From JACCXJ01 sp052387115 (GTDB lineage: Bacteria > Pseudomonadota > Gammaproteobacteria > JACCXJ01), in NCBI GenBank assembly GCA_052387115.1, contig JBQTJM010000304.1:1-5180 (forward strand): a DNA stretch of 5,180 bases. The letters run 5' to 3'. The stretch's first letter is position 1, and the number at the start of each line of letters is the position of its first letter. Positions 4,871 to 5,180 of this stretch are shown here, one piece after another. The notes beneath the pieces were generated by a model, which saw nothing but the letters and a program-made list of their open reading frames with translations, did no database searches and was not told the DNA's origin. A program made the translations under genes and the position numbers.

Positions 4871-4896
4871 CCACCCTATGATGACTATGAGTGGGA
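4869..4896 (+). repeat. 28-bp exact repeat, copy 2
   Basis: An identical copy of 2478-2505. Here it directly follows the LDG codons of the sigma pseudogene and replaces its region 4.2. Only the right arm of the REP-like pair seen at copy 1 is present, together with the 17 or so bases beyond it. The next 44 bases, up to the insertion sequence, contain nothing recognised. Confidence 0.9.
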
Positions 4897-4940
4897 GGGA
4901 GTAGATCCCCCTCTGAGGCTAGAATCAATGAGTTAGGCGA

Positions 4941-4972
4941 GGGTCTGTCGTCGTATATGACAATTTTGTCGG
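4941..4972 (+). mobile_element. Probable left end of an ISKra4-like insertion sequence
   Basis: The sequence starting GGGTCTGTCGTCGTATATGA lies 54 bases before the transposase start codon. ISKra4-family elements often begin with GGG, and the short distance to the gene fits an IS terminus. TGTCG is repeated further in (TTTTGTCGG). The right end lies outside the window, so the inverted repeat cannot be confirmed. Confidence 0.4.
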
Positions 4973-4994
4973 AGGGGCTGAGTGGGCTGCCCCA

Positions 4995-5180
4995 ATGAGA
5001 GTTTCCCACGAATGCACCGCACGTGTCACCCCTTTGAGCGCCGTGGAGCGACTACAGGCGTTCATCGCCGGGCGATGGTCATCGAAAGAACCGCGCAGTG
5101 ATATGGAGGGCTTCGAGCGCGAGTTGCACGAGTACGTCGTGGAGGTCGAACGGGAGGGGTTGGCCGAGGAGCTGTCCCGT
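4995..5180 (+). CDS. ISKra4-family transposase, N-terminus (continues past window)
   Basis: An open frame of 62 codons runs off the right edge. It starts MRVSHECTARVTPLSAVERL, continues QAFIAGRWSS and then MEGFERELHEYVVEVEREGL and AEELSR. The F-E-x-x-L-H-x-Y-V-x-x-V-E-R-E-x-L-A-E-E-L pattern is what I know from N-termini of ISKra4-family transposases, DDE enzymes that move insertion sequences. The catalytic part would lie downstream. The frame has no stop or shift, in contrast to the fragments to its left, so this IS may be a recent arrival. No clear ribosome site precedes the ATG, although purine-rich GGAGGGG lies about 18 bases upstream. The family call is from memory of the motif and not certain. 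Confidence 0.65.
   Translation, partial: MRVSHECTARVTPLSAVERLQAFIAGRWSSKEPRSDMEGFERELHEYVVEVEREGLAEELSR

Noticed and set aside
4262..4936. A continuous 224-codon plus-strand frame as an intact sigma factor
   Set aside because: Its first 60 or so codons lie in the inverted-repeat element, its middle part (about 4575-4647) matches the family only in another frame, and it ends in the 28-bp repeat; it is a pseudogene with compensating shifts.

Overview
The window is GC-rich accessory DNA, probably from a gammaproteobacterium. That guess rests on FecI-type sigma factors, an RND pump of the HAE1 class, HI1419/HI1420-like toxin-antitoxin genes and many GTAG-footed REP-like repeats. The base composition and repeat style would suit a purple sulfur bacterium or a similar environmental lineage, but the sequence does not settle the genus. 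It looks like a decaying island: few genes are intact, most are fragments, and repeats sit at nearly every junction.

Layout. Positions 1-325 (minus) hold the N-terminal part of an apparently intact ECF sigma factor, cut by the window edge. Positions 334-1127 (minus) hold a broken RND efflux transporter with a large internal deletion and an in-frame palindromic insertion. About 1204-1545 (plus) is the N-terminal remnant of an IS4/IS1634-type transposase. Positions 1595-2216 (minus) hold the first toxin-antitoxin operon, in which the toxin gene is frameshifted and the antitoxin is intact. Positions 2217-2592 have no recognisable gene but carry two inverted REP-like pairs. Positions 2597-3262 (minus) hold a second, intact toxin-antitoxin operon: a RelE-type toxin followed by an XRE antitoxin. 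Positions 3282-3681 hold a lone REP, a piece of a second sigma factor and a 143-bp inverted-repeat element. Positions 3716-4177 (minus) hold an intact DUF1640 coiled-coil membrane protein with its own promoter. Positions 4246-4387 hold a second element of the same size and design. Positions 4473-4870 (plus) are a frameshifted third sigma factor. Positions 4941-5180 are the left end and transposase start of an ISKra4-like insertion sequence that runs off the window.

How it fits together. The working parts are probably the second toxin-antitoxin pair, the surviving antitoxin of the first pair, the DUF1640 protein and perhaps the sigma factor at the left edge. Both toxin operons appear to start transcription at or very near the toxin start codon, from promoters that overlap palindromes, which suits autoregulation by the antitoxin. 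The sigma fragments are notable: both visible breaks fall just before the region 4.2 helix-turn-helix, exactly where a repeat begins. I see no clearly new multi-gene system. The most unusual signal is this repeated association of GTAG-footed repeats with sigma-factor truncation.
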